NCBI GenBank assembly: GCA_002407905.1
Contig: DHPL01000007.1
Span: 1 to 8,416, forward strand
Source: Anaerolineaceae bacterium UBA5365
GTDB lineage: Bacteria > Chloroflexota > Anaerolineae > Anaerolineales > Anaerolineaceae
Direction: 5' to 3'
DNA: 8,416 bases
The notes beneath the pieces were generated by a model. The model was not told the DNA's origin. It saw only the letters and a list, made by a program, of their open reading frames with translations, and searched no databases. Of this stretch, positions 1 to 5,373 are shown piece by piece. The number at the start of each line of letters is the position of its first letter. Position 1 is the first letter of the stretch. Both the position numbers and the translations under genes were made by a program.

Positions 1-611
1 TTGATGGTTTCCCAGCCGCGGGTGGCGCCTTGGCGAGGGGGCAGCCATTTGCGGGACTGCATGCCGCCATCTTTATCCAGGCCGCTTACTTCCAGACCGG
101 GGAAGACTTCGATGATATTCTTTTCGATCTCGCTGCCCTCCGAATCCAGGAAGACGATCTGCTTCTTCATGAATTGCATCCAGGCGCTGCGCTGGGCAAC
201 GCCTTCCTGGGCCAGGGCTGAGTCCATCTTTTGCAGGAAGGCAACCTTCTCGTCCAGGCCGATGCTGAAGGGGTCGATGGCGTTAGGGCTGTTGAAGCTG
301 GCCTGCAGGGCGTCCTTCTCGGCGAGGCGCACGGGAAAAGTAACGCGCTCGGCGGCAACCCTGGCGTTATCGAGGGCTTTTTCGAAGATATTGCCCACCC
401 TGCCCAGGTCCGAGCTGGCGGCGAAGCCCCAGGCGCCTTTGTAAAGTACCCGGACGCCCACCCCGCTCTGCCAGGAGTTGTTGAGTTCCTTGAGGTTGCC
501 GTTCCACATGTAGAGCGTGTTGGATTCCTCGTACGGGTAATAACGCGCGTCTACGTAGGCGGCGCCGCGGTCTTGAATCTTGGCGATTTCCTTTTCCAGT
601 TCTTGCTTCAC
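1..611 (-). CDS. TldD/PmbA-family metallopeptidase, N-terminal part (cut by left edge)
   Basis: The minus strand reads open from a GTG at 609-611 to the window edge, giving about 203 residues beginning MKQELEKEIAKIQDRGAAYV. The fold signature is that of the TldD/PmbA (TldE) N-terminal domain: an early 'A-YVDARYY' strand, then 'LYMWNGNLKELNNS', then 'GVGVRVLYKGAWGFAASSDL' (roughly residues 50-70), followed by helices. Family members are usually about 450-480 residues, so more than half lies outside, including the region expected to bind zinc. Known TldD/TldE proteins form a heterodimeric cytoplasmic protease that trims unfolded or modified peptides such as microcin B17 precursor. The start was chosen because GGAGGAG (617-623) sits 5 nt before the GTG and no in-frame ATG lies just upstream. 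TldD cannot be told from TldE on this fragment. It is separated from the upstream exporter operon by 267 bp, so it is probably transcribed on its own. Confidence 0.85.
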   Translation of the reverse strand, partial: MKQELEKEIAKIQDRGAAYVDARYYPYEESNTLYMWNGNLKELNNSWQSGVGVRVLYKGAWGFAASSDLGRVGNIFEKALDNARVAAERVTFPVRLAEKDALQASFNSPNAIDPFSIGLDEKVAFLQKMDSALAQEGVAQRSAWMQFMKKQIVFLDSEGSEIEKNIIEVFPGLEVSGLDKDGGMQSRKWLPPRQGATRGWETI

Positions 612-642
612 TGTAGTCTCCTCCGTATGAATTAACCGCTTA

Positions 643-648
643 AGTATA
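643..648 (-). promoter_or_regulatory. Possible -10 box for the TldD-family gene
   Basis: Read on the minus strand this is TATACT, a five-of-six match to the sigma-70 -10 consensus. It would place the transcript start near 636, giving a leader of about 25 nt that carries the GGAGGAG ribosome binding site. There is no good -35 hexamer at 16-18 nt upstream (CAACGC at 17 nt), so this rests on the -10 box and its position alone. Confidence 0.35.
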
Positions 649-698
649 GCCCGCGCTGGCAGCTTGCGTTGGAAAATGCACCGGGGAGGCTGATTTGT

Positions 699-740
699 AC
701 TGAATGCCCCCGCGGTTCAGGCCGGTATGGCCCATTCAGT
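699..740. repeat. Inverted repeat, 8-bp arms
   Basis: ACTGAATG (699-706) and CATTCAGT (733-740) are exact reverse complements separated by 26 nt of GC-rich sequence. The intergenic stretch 612-878 that contains it has no convincing gene on either strand. It lies downstream of the exporter operon and upstream of the TldD-family gene, both read leftwards, so it could be part of a termination or processing structure or a binding site. No run of T follows on the minus strand, which argues against a classic intrinsic terminator. Confidence 0.4.
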
Positions 741-747
741 CAGTATT

Positions 748-774
748 GAAGGCTTCGCCAAATGTGGGGCCTTC
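748..774. repeat. Inverted repeat, 6-bp arms
   Basis: GAAGGC (748-753) and GCCTTC (769-774) are exact reverse complements with a 15-nt spacer. It lies just beside the 699-740 repeat in the same gene-free interval. Six base pairs with a long loop is weak, and it may be chance in GC-rich DNA. Confidence 0.25.
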
Positions 775-851
775 GGAATCCTTCAGTCTGCTGGATCACC
801 TTCCCACTCTGTTAACCATATAGGAAACAGCTGAGTTCATTTTGACCGGTG

Positions 852-870
852 TTGCTTATGAGAAAAGCAA
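852..870 (-). terminator. Weak hairpin after the exporter operon
   Basis: TTGCTT (852-857) and AAGCAA (865-870) pair around a 7-nt loop, starting 9 nt past the stop codon of the HlyD-like gene on the minus strand. The position is right for a transcript end. However, the stem is only 6 bp and AT-rich, and the following minus-strand sequence (CACCGGTC) has no T tract. It is listed as the only hairpin directly at the operon end, not as a confident terminator. Confidence 0.2.
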
Positions 871-878
871 TTGTTGGT

Positions 879-2198
879 CTATTTCCTAAAATCCACATCC
901 GCGGGCATGCCGGGTTTGAGCTTCAAGCTGGGGTTGGCAACTGCCAGGGTTACGGCATACACCGACGAGCCGCGGCCTTCCACGGTTTGCACATTGCGCG
1001 GTGTGAACTGAGCTGAATCTGCTATCTTGAGCACTGTGCCCTTAAAGGTTTCACCGGAATAAGAATCCACCCGGATGTCCACGCTATCGCCCAACTGTAC
1101 CTTGCCGTAGCGGTCCTCCGGCAGGTAAACCACCAACTCCAGGTCCGAGAGGGGGGCCAAACTCACCAAAGGCGCGCCGGCGGCGGTCAGTTCTCCCTGG
1201 CGGACAGCCAGGTTCATCACGGTGCCGCCAATGGGTGCTTTAAGCTCCGCGCGGGCCAACTGCAATTCCAGCAAACTCAGGGCCGCTTCAGCCTGGGCCT
1301 GGCCGGCTTTGGCTTGCTCTACGGCTGCCTGGGCTTGTTCCAGGCCGGCAAGCGCCACCTCCACCTGCGTGGAATCGTCCCCCACCTCCAGGCTGGAGAG
1401 GTGGTCCTGAGCGCTATCCGCGGCGGCACGGGCTACGGCCAACTCAGCACGGGCCTTGTTCACGGCCTGGGCATCGCGGTCGTTCAGCGCGCCATCATAA
1501 GCCTTGAGCGCCAAATCAAAATTGGATTCAGCCAGGTCGGCGGCGTCCTCGGCGGCTTTCGTGAGGTCTTCATCACGGGCGGTCTCGGCCTTCTTCAGCG
1601 CGGCCTTGGCCTGGTCCCAGGCAGTTTGGGCATCGATGAGGCGCTTTTCAATGTCAACAAAGTTTCGGTTGCTGCTATCCTTGAGCACTTTATCCAGGGC
1701 CTCTGTCTTCTCATCCACTTCCACGCGGGCGTTGCTAAGGGCTTTATGGGCAGCGGCCAGCTGCTCGCTTTTCTGAAAGTACCAGGCCGGGCGATAGTCA
1801 TCGGGCATGGGGGTAGCCCAGGCGCCAAGGCGGCTTTGCATGTCCTGCAGGCGCGCGCCTTGCAAGGCCAGGTCGCGCTGACTGCGGGCGTATCCCACCT
1901 GTGTTTCCGCCGCAGCCAGCGCAGCCTTTGCAGAGTCCACTGCGGCCTGGGCCTGAGCCTTTTGGGCCAGCAGGACTTCATCGTCCAGACGCAATAGTAT
2001 TTCGCCTGTCTGCACTTCATCGCCCTCGCTCACAAGGACCTCGATCACTTTGCCGGCCAGTTCCGGGGCTACTTTCACTTCCCTGGCCGTCAGATAACCG
2101 GTGGCCTTAAGCCCATTGGCATCGGCCGGCTGGCAGGCAGCCAGAAGCAAACTGGCACTCAAGACGAATACGATCAGAATCAACCCATTTTTCCGCAT
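879..2198 (-). CDS. HlyD-family periplasmic-adaptor-like lipoprotein of the exporter (YbhG-like)
   Basis: A 439-residue membrane fusion protein. The N-terminus MRKNGLILIVFVLSASLLLA with lipobox L19-A-A-C22 is a lipoprotein signal, so mature protein should start at Cys22, lipid-anchored on the outer face of the membrane. Residues 33-79 form the first half of the biotinyl-lipoyl-like domain ('VAPELAGKVIEVLVSEGDEV'). Residues ~75-320 are Ala-, Glu- and Gln-rich and should form a long helical hairpin. Residues 319-350 close the lipoyl domain ('LKAPIGGTVMNLAVRQGE'), and 350-438 form the beta-barrel and membrane-proximal part, with 'AQFTPRNVQT' (396-405) typical of YbhG-type adaptors. It is longer than YbhG (about 330 residues) because the coiled coil is extended by 'GAWATPMPDDYRPAWYF' and following helices (125-200). 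The start at 2198 has GGAGG 5 nt upstream; an open frame continues upstream over the permease gene but lacks a comparable start. It is last in the operon, 11 nt after the permease. Confidence 0.9.
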   Translation of the reverse strand: MRKNGLILIVFVLSASLLLAACQPADANGLKATGYLTAREVKVAPELAGKVIEVLVSEGDEVQTGEILLRLDDEVLLAQKAQAQAAVDSAKAALAAAETQVGYARSQRDLALQGARLQDMQSRLGAWATPMPDDYRPAWYFQKSEQLAAAHKALSNARVEVDEKTEALDKVLKDSSNRNFVDIEKRLIDAQTAWDQAKAALKKAETARDEDLTKAAEDAADLAESNFDLALKAYDGALNDRDAQAVNKARAELAVARAAADSAQDHLSSLEVGDDSTQVEVALAGLEQAQAAVEQAKAGQAQAEAALSLLELQLARAELKAPIGGTVMNLAVRQGELTAAGAPLVSLAPLSDLELVVYLPEDRYGKVQLGDSVDIRVDSYSGETFKGTVLKIADSAQFTPRNVQTVEGRGSSVYAVTLAVANPSLKLKPGMPADVDFRK

Positions 2199-2209
2199 AA
2201 CTTCCTCCA

Positions 2210-3343
2210 TTAAATGTGCTTCCGAAAGGCGAAGATGGAAGCCACAAAATAAAATATGCTCATCGCCACCATGGGGATGGTGGATGTATACAAAAGCGTA
2301 TCGGCATTCGTGCCGCGCACGATGATGCCCCGCGTTATTTCCAAGTACTGGGTGACCGGCAGGAGCTCGCTGTACCAGTAGGTAACCGATGGCATGCTCT
2401 CGCGGCTGAACATCAGGCCGGAAAGGATGATGGCCGGGATGATGACCACAAAGACCGAAATGTAAACCGCCTGCATCTGCGACTGGGAGATATTGGAGAT
2501 GAGCACACCCATGCCCAAAGAGCCCAGGATGAAAATCACGCTCAGGCCCATCAGCTGGCCGAAGTTGCCGCGGACGCTCACGTTGAAAAGCCACTCGCCC
2601 AGGGCCAGCATCATCAAGAGGTCTATGATGCAGATGAAGAGGTAGGGGATGATCTTGCCGAGCATCAGCTCCCAGGTTTTGATGGGTGTAACGATCAGCT
2701 GTTCCATGGTGCCCTGTTCACGCTCGCGCACGATGGCCAGCGAAGCAAGAAGCAGGGTTTGCACCTGCAAAATAATGGGGATGAGCCCCGGGATCATGTA
2801 CAGCGTGGAACTGCTGCTGGGGTTATAGAGCGTACGCACATTGGCATCGATGGGCATGGCCAGCTTTTGGCCCAAGGCCGCCAGCTTGTACTGTTCCAGG
2901 AGGATGTCCTGCGAGGCCATCGAGGCGATCGAAGCCAGTTTAAGCTGGATGGTCATCGAATCGGTGGGGTTGGCGCTGCCGTCCACCAGGATCTGCACGC
3001 GTACCTGGTTCCCGGCCAGCAAGTCGCGACTGAAGCTTTCGGGGATCAGGATGCCCACATCCACTTCGTCGATCTCGATCAGGGTTTGCAGCTCAGCCTC
3101 GCTGAGGGCTTCGTAACGCAAATTAAAGTCCTGGCTGGCGGTAAAGCGCTGCACAAAGGCGCGGCTGGCATCGCTTTTGCTCATATCTACCACGCCCATG
3201 CTGATGTTCAAGCTGTCTCCGGAGATGCCGTAACCGAGCAGGAGCAGCAGGATGGCCGGCAAGCCAACAATGAGCACCATCGTGCGCGGGTCGCGCCATA
3301 TGTGCAGCAGCTCCTTTTTCATGATCGTCCAAATCCTGTTCAT
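2210..3343 (-). CDS. ABC-2 type transporter permease (YbhR/YbhS-like)
   Basis: A 377-residue inner-membrane subunit of an ABC-2 exporter. A short cytoplasmic N-terminus with 'KKELLHIWRDPR' (10-20) leads into TM1 (22-40). A large extracytoplasmic domain follows (about 42-178), and then five further hydrophobic segments at about 180-205, 229-250, 264-286, 291-312 and 349-372. 'EREQGTMEQLIVTPI' (207-221) is the characteristic ABC-2 cytoplasmic loop that contacts the ATPases, and 'LLPVTQYLEITRGIIVRG' (327-344) is the usual conserved stretch before the last TM. The ATG overlaps the stop of ATPase 2 as ATGA (3340-3343), with AAGGA upstream, so translation is probably coupled. Only one permease is present although two different ATPases precede it; in E. 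coli ybhGFSR there are two permeases. It probably works as a homodimer here, unless a second subunit is encoded elsewhere. Substrate cannot be read from the sequence. Confidence 0.92.
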   Translation of the reverse strand: MNRIWTIMKKELLHIWRDPRTMVLIVGLPAILLLLLGYGISGDSLNISMGVVDMSKSDASRAFVQRFTASQDFNLRYEALSEAELQTLIEIDEVDVGILIPESFSRDLLAGNQVRVQILVDGSANPTDSMTIQLKLASIASMASQDILLEQYKLAALGQKLAMPIDANVRTLYNPSSSSTLYMIPGLIPIILQVQTLLLASLAIVREREQGTMEQLIVTPIKTWELMLGKIIPYLFICIIDLLMMLALGEWLFNVSVRGNFGQLMGLSVIFILGSLGMGVLISNISQSQMQAVYISVFVVIIPAIILSGLMFSRESMPSVTYWYSELLPVTQYLEITRGIIVRGTNADTLLYTSTIPMVAMSIFYFVASIFAFRKHI

Positions 3344-4281
3344 AGGGCTTCCTTTTCTTGCGGGCGTTCCTGGCTGACGATGGCGGTAAAGGCATCTTCC
3401 AAGGAGGGTTGGATGACCATTCCGGGGTCCAAGCAAAAACCCGCCTGGCGCATTTTTTCTTCAAGGGCATCCTGGTCCTCCGCGTTTTGCAGGGCGGCGT
3501 GCACCTGAACGCCATGGATGCTGGCGTTGATCACCCGCGGGTCCTTAACCAACAGGTCGTAGACCTTGCCGGGTTCCTCGGAGTACCACTCCACCAGGGT
3601 GCCGGGGAGGCTGTCTTTGATCTCGTCCGGCGTTGCCAGGGCGGTCAAGCGGCCCTGGTACATCATGCCGATCGTGTTGCAGTAGTCGGCCTCATCCATG
3701 TAGTGGGTGGTGGCCAGCACCCCCACCCCCTGCCCGGCCAACTGGTAGATCAGGTCCCAAAAGCTGCGCCGGCTCACCGGGTCCACCCCGGCAGTTGCTT
3801 CATCCAGGAAGATCATGCGCGGCTTGTGCACGATGGCGCAAACCAGGGCCAGGCGCTGGCGCCAGGCGCCTGAAAGATTGCGGGTGAGGCGGTTGCGCAT
3901 CTCCTGCAATTTGGAGAGTTCCAACAATTCCTCAACGCGGCCGCGCTGTGCATGCCCACGCAAGCCATAGATGGAAGCATAGAAAGCCAGGTTCTCCGCC
4001 GGGCTTAGATCGTTGTAAAGTGAAAACTTCTGGGACATGTAGCCGATGCGCTTTTTGATCTCCTCCGGCTCTTTGCGGATATCGTAGCCGAGTACCCTGG
4101 CCGAACCGCTGGATGGCAGCAAGAGACCGCAGAGCATGCGGATGGTGGTGGTTTTCCCCGCCCCATTCGGGCCAAGCAAGCCAAAAATCTCGCCTTCAGG
4201 AATAGTGAAGGAAACCTGGTCCACCGCCTTAAAGCTGCCAAAGCTGCGGGATAAGGCATCGACCTGAACGGCATCAGCCAT
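3340..4281 (-). CDS. ABC exporter ATPase 2 (matches C-terminal half of YbhF type)
   Basis: A 313-residue cytoplasmic nucleotide-binding subunit. Visible motifs: Walker A GPNGAGKTT (37-45), Q-loop Q84 in 'YMSQKFSLYNDLS', signature 'LSGAW' (136-140), Walker B 'MIFLDEATAGVD' with catalytic Glu161, and switch His193 in 'TTHYMDEADYC'. Two residues depart from consensus: Ala139 replaces the second Gly of LSGG, and Ala162 replaces the usual Pro after the catalytic Glu. The tail (~225-313) with 'SLEDAFTAIV' near its end is the regulatory C-terminal extension common in drug and multidrug ABC-2 ATPases. The start at 4281 has GAGGAGG 6 nt upstream and overlaps the end of ATPase 1 by 8 nt (ATGGCTGA); a longer open frame upstream is only read-through over ATPase 1. 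The resemblance to the second half of E. coli YbhF ('FGLLGPNGAGK', canonical H-loop, weak signature) is from family knowledge. Confidence 0.93.
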   Translation of the reverse strand: MADAVQVDALSRSFGSFKAVDQVSFTIPEGEIFGLLGPNGAGKTTTIRMLCGLLLPSSGSARVLGYDIRKEPEEIKKRIGYMSQKFSLYNDLSPAENLAFYASIYGLRGHAQRGRVEELLELSKLQEMRNRLTRNLSGAWRQRLALVCAIVHKPRMIFLDEATAGVDPVSRRSFWDLIYQLAGQGVGVLATTHYMDEADYCNTIGMMYQGRLTALATPDEIKDSLPGTLVEWYSEEPGKVYDLLVKDPRVINASIHGVQVHAALQNAEDQDALEEKMRQAGFCLDPGMVIQPSLEDAFTAIVSQERPQEKEAL

Positions 4282-5218
4282 TGGGGGCCTCCTCTTCGCG
4301 CAGGTAGTAGACAAAAGCGTCTTCCATCGTTTTACGCGCGGGGCGCAGGCTGAGCACCTGAGCGCCAGTGGCGGCGTAAGCTGCTTCCAGCTTCTGCTGA
4401 ATTGCCCCCTGAGACCCATTGCCTTTAGTGGCTACGCGCAACGAATCCCCCACCGGATACCAGTCCAGAATGCCATCTGTTTCATCCGCCACGGAGCGCA
4501 TCAGTTTGCGGGGCTTGGCCTTTACTTCCAGGATCTCGAAGGGCAAAGCCTGGGTGATCTGGCTTGGCGCGCCGCTTACCAGCAGCTGGCCTTCGTAAAG
4601 CATGCTCACCTGACTGCAGCGCTCGGCTTCGTCCATGTAGGGGGTGGAAAGCAGCACGGTCACACCCTCCTGGACTACCTGGCCCAAAAGAGCCCATAAT
4701 TCGCGCCGGCTCACAGGATCTACACCCGTTGAGGGCTCATCCAGGATCAAAAGCCGGGGTTCATGCACCATGGCGCAGGCCAGGGCCAACTTTTTCTTCA
4801 TCCCGCCGGAGAGCTTGCCAGCCCGGCGTTTGGCAAAGGGCGCCAATTGGGTGAATTCCAGCAATGTGCGGATGCGGCCAGCCCTTTTCTCCCGGGGTAC
4901 GTGCTGGATCTGGGCAAAAAAGTCCAGGTTTTCTTCCAGGCTTAGGTCCGGATATTGGCTGAATTCCTGAGGCATGTAGCCCATCAAGGGGCGGATCCTG
5001 GCCGCCTCCTTACCCACTTTAAAGCCCGCGATGCTTACGCTGCCGCTGGTAGGGGGCAGAACGCCAGCCAAAATACGCAGCAAGGTGGTTTTACCCGCGC
5101 CATCCGGCCCCACCAGCCCGTAGAGACTGCTCTGGGGCACGCTAAAGGCCAGGTTTTTCAGCGCGTTCTGTTTTTGCCCGTTGTAGCGCTTAATAAGCGC
5201 CTGGGTTTGGATCATCAT
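4274..5218 (-). CDS. ABC exporter ATPase 1 (matches N-terminal half of YbhF type; switch His replaced)
   Basis: A 314-residue nucleotide-binding subunit, first gene of the operon. Motifs: Walker A GPDGAGKTT (37-45), Q84 in 'YMPQEFSQYPDLS', intact signature LSGGM (136-140), Walker B 'LLILDEPSTGVD' with Glu161, and 'STPYMDEAERC' at the H-loop, where Pro193 stands in place of the expected switch His (codon CCC at 4640-4642). It aligns without gaps to ATPase 2 over the first ~200 residues, so every motif has the same number in both. The C-terminal extension ends with 'TMEDAFVYYL', parallel to ATPase 2. The GPDGAGKTT loop and the missing His recall the N-terminal half of E. coli YbhF, where the H-loop is also non-His as I remember it. 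The start is the first of two adjacent ATGs, with GGAG (5225-5228) 6 nt upstream. It very likely forms a heterodimer with ATPase 2. Confidence 0.93.
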   Translation of the reverse strand: MMIQTQALIKRYNGQKQNALKNLAFSVPQSSLYGLVGPDGAGKTTLLRILAGVLPPTSGSVSIAGFKVGKEAARIRPLMGYMPQEFSQYPDLSLEENLDFFAQIQHVPREKRAGRIRTLLEFTQLAPFAKRRAGKLSGGMKKKLALACAMVHEPRLLILDEPSTGVDPVSRRELWALLGQVVQEGVTVLLSTPYMDEAERCSQVSMLYEGQLLVSGAPSQITQALPFEILEVKAKPRKLMRSVADETDGILDWYPVGDSLRVATKGNGSQGAIQQKLEAAYAATGAQVLSLRPARKTMEDAFVYYLREEEAPNG

Positions 5219-5235
5219 GTTTTTCTCCAGGCCTA

Positions 5236-5264
5236 ACTATAGGAAAGGCCGCGCGCTGCCACAA
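5236..5264 (-). promoter_or_regulatory. Promoter of the exporter operon
   Basis: On the minus strand TTGTGG (5259-5264) and TATAGT (5236-5241) are separated by exactly 17 nt, a sigma-70-like arrangement with a five-of-six -10 box. The predicted start near 5229 leaves a leader of only about 11 nt that contains little besides the GGAG ribosome binding site. The large dyad at 5295-5314 lies about 75 bp upstream of this start, so any regulator bound there would be acting from a distance or on the divergent promoter. Confidence 0.5.
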
Positions 5265-5294
5265 GTGCCGGCAATCCGTTTCCCGCCCAGCAGC

Positions 5295-5325
5295 TGTCAC
5301 TAAAACCAGTGACAAATGTCATATC
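5295..5325. promoter_or_regulatory. Candidate operator: dyad plus a third half-site in the divergent control region
   Basis: TGTCACT (5295-5301) and AGTGACA (5308-5314) form a perfect 7-bp dyad with a 6-nt spacer. It is followed at once by TGTCA (5317-5321), so TGACA-AA-TGTCA is a second, overlapping dyad (5310-5321). Three TGTCA-type half-sites in 27 bp is the pattern expected for a dimeric regulator such as the LuxR-family protein encoded at 6617-7270, although no such site has been shown for it. ACAAA-TGTCATATC (5312-5325) recurs with a 2-nt insertion before the Yip1-family gene. The site lies between the two divergent promoters, about 50-75 bp upstream of the kinase start. Confidence 0.45.
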
Positions 5326-5361
5326 CGCCAGCTACCCTGCCGCCCCGATGTGCAACGGTGG

Positions 5362-5367
5362 TAATAT
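5362..5367 (+). promoter_or_regulatory. -10 box for the sensor kinase gene, predicting a leaderless mRNA
   Basis: TAATAT at 5362-5367 has the first transcribed base expected at 5374, which is the A of the kinase ATG. The bases between (a run of T) contain no ribosome binding site. The hexamer at -35 (GCCGCC with a 17-nt spacer) is poor, which would suit an activator-dependent promoter with the dyad cluster upstream. Leaderless initiation is known in several bacterial phyla; that it applies here is inference from spacing. Confidence 0.45.
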
Positions 5368-5373
5368 TTTTTT

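Noticed and set aside
1..444. Plus-strand open frames at the left edge
   Set aside because: The minus strand encodes a recognisable TldD/PmbA N-terminal domain with a strong ribosome binding site; the plus-strand frames are Ser/Arg-rich shadows.
822..833. AGGAAACAGCT on the plus strand, resembling the lacZ leader of cloning vectors
   Set aside because: The match is about 11 nt and is not followed by the lacZ start (ATGACCATG) or other vector sequence. The short frame starting at 858 runs antisense into the HlyD-like gene and looks like no known protein.
1314..1997. Plus-strand open frame (227 codons) antisense to the HlyD-like gene
   Set aside because: It mirrors the repetitive Ala/Glu/Gln codons of the coiled coil. 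No ribosome binding site or recognisable protein feature supports it.
2199..2594. N-terminal extension of the HlyD-like frame by 132 codons
   Set aside because: The extension overlaps the permease 3' end out of frame and has no domain. The Met at 2198 begins a clean lipoprotein signal and has GGAGG directly upstream.
2216..3508. Long plus-strand open frame (430 codons) antisense to the permease
   Set aside because: It lies opposite a clear ABC-2 permease, and its translation is rich in His, Asp and Gln with no domain pattern, as expected for a shadow frame in GC-rich DNA. It also runs on across the permease/ATPase 2 junction.
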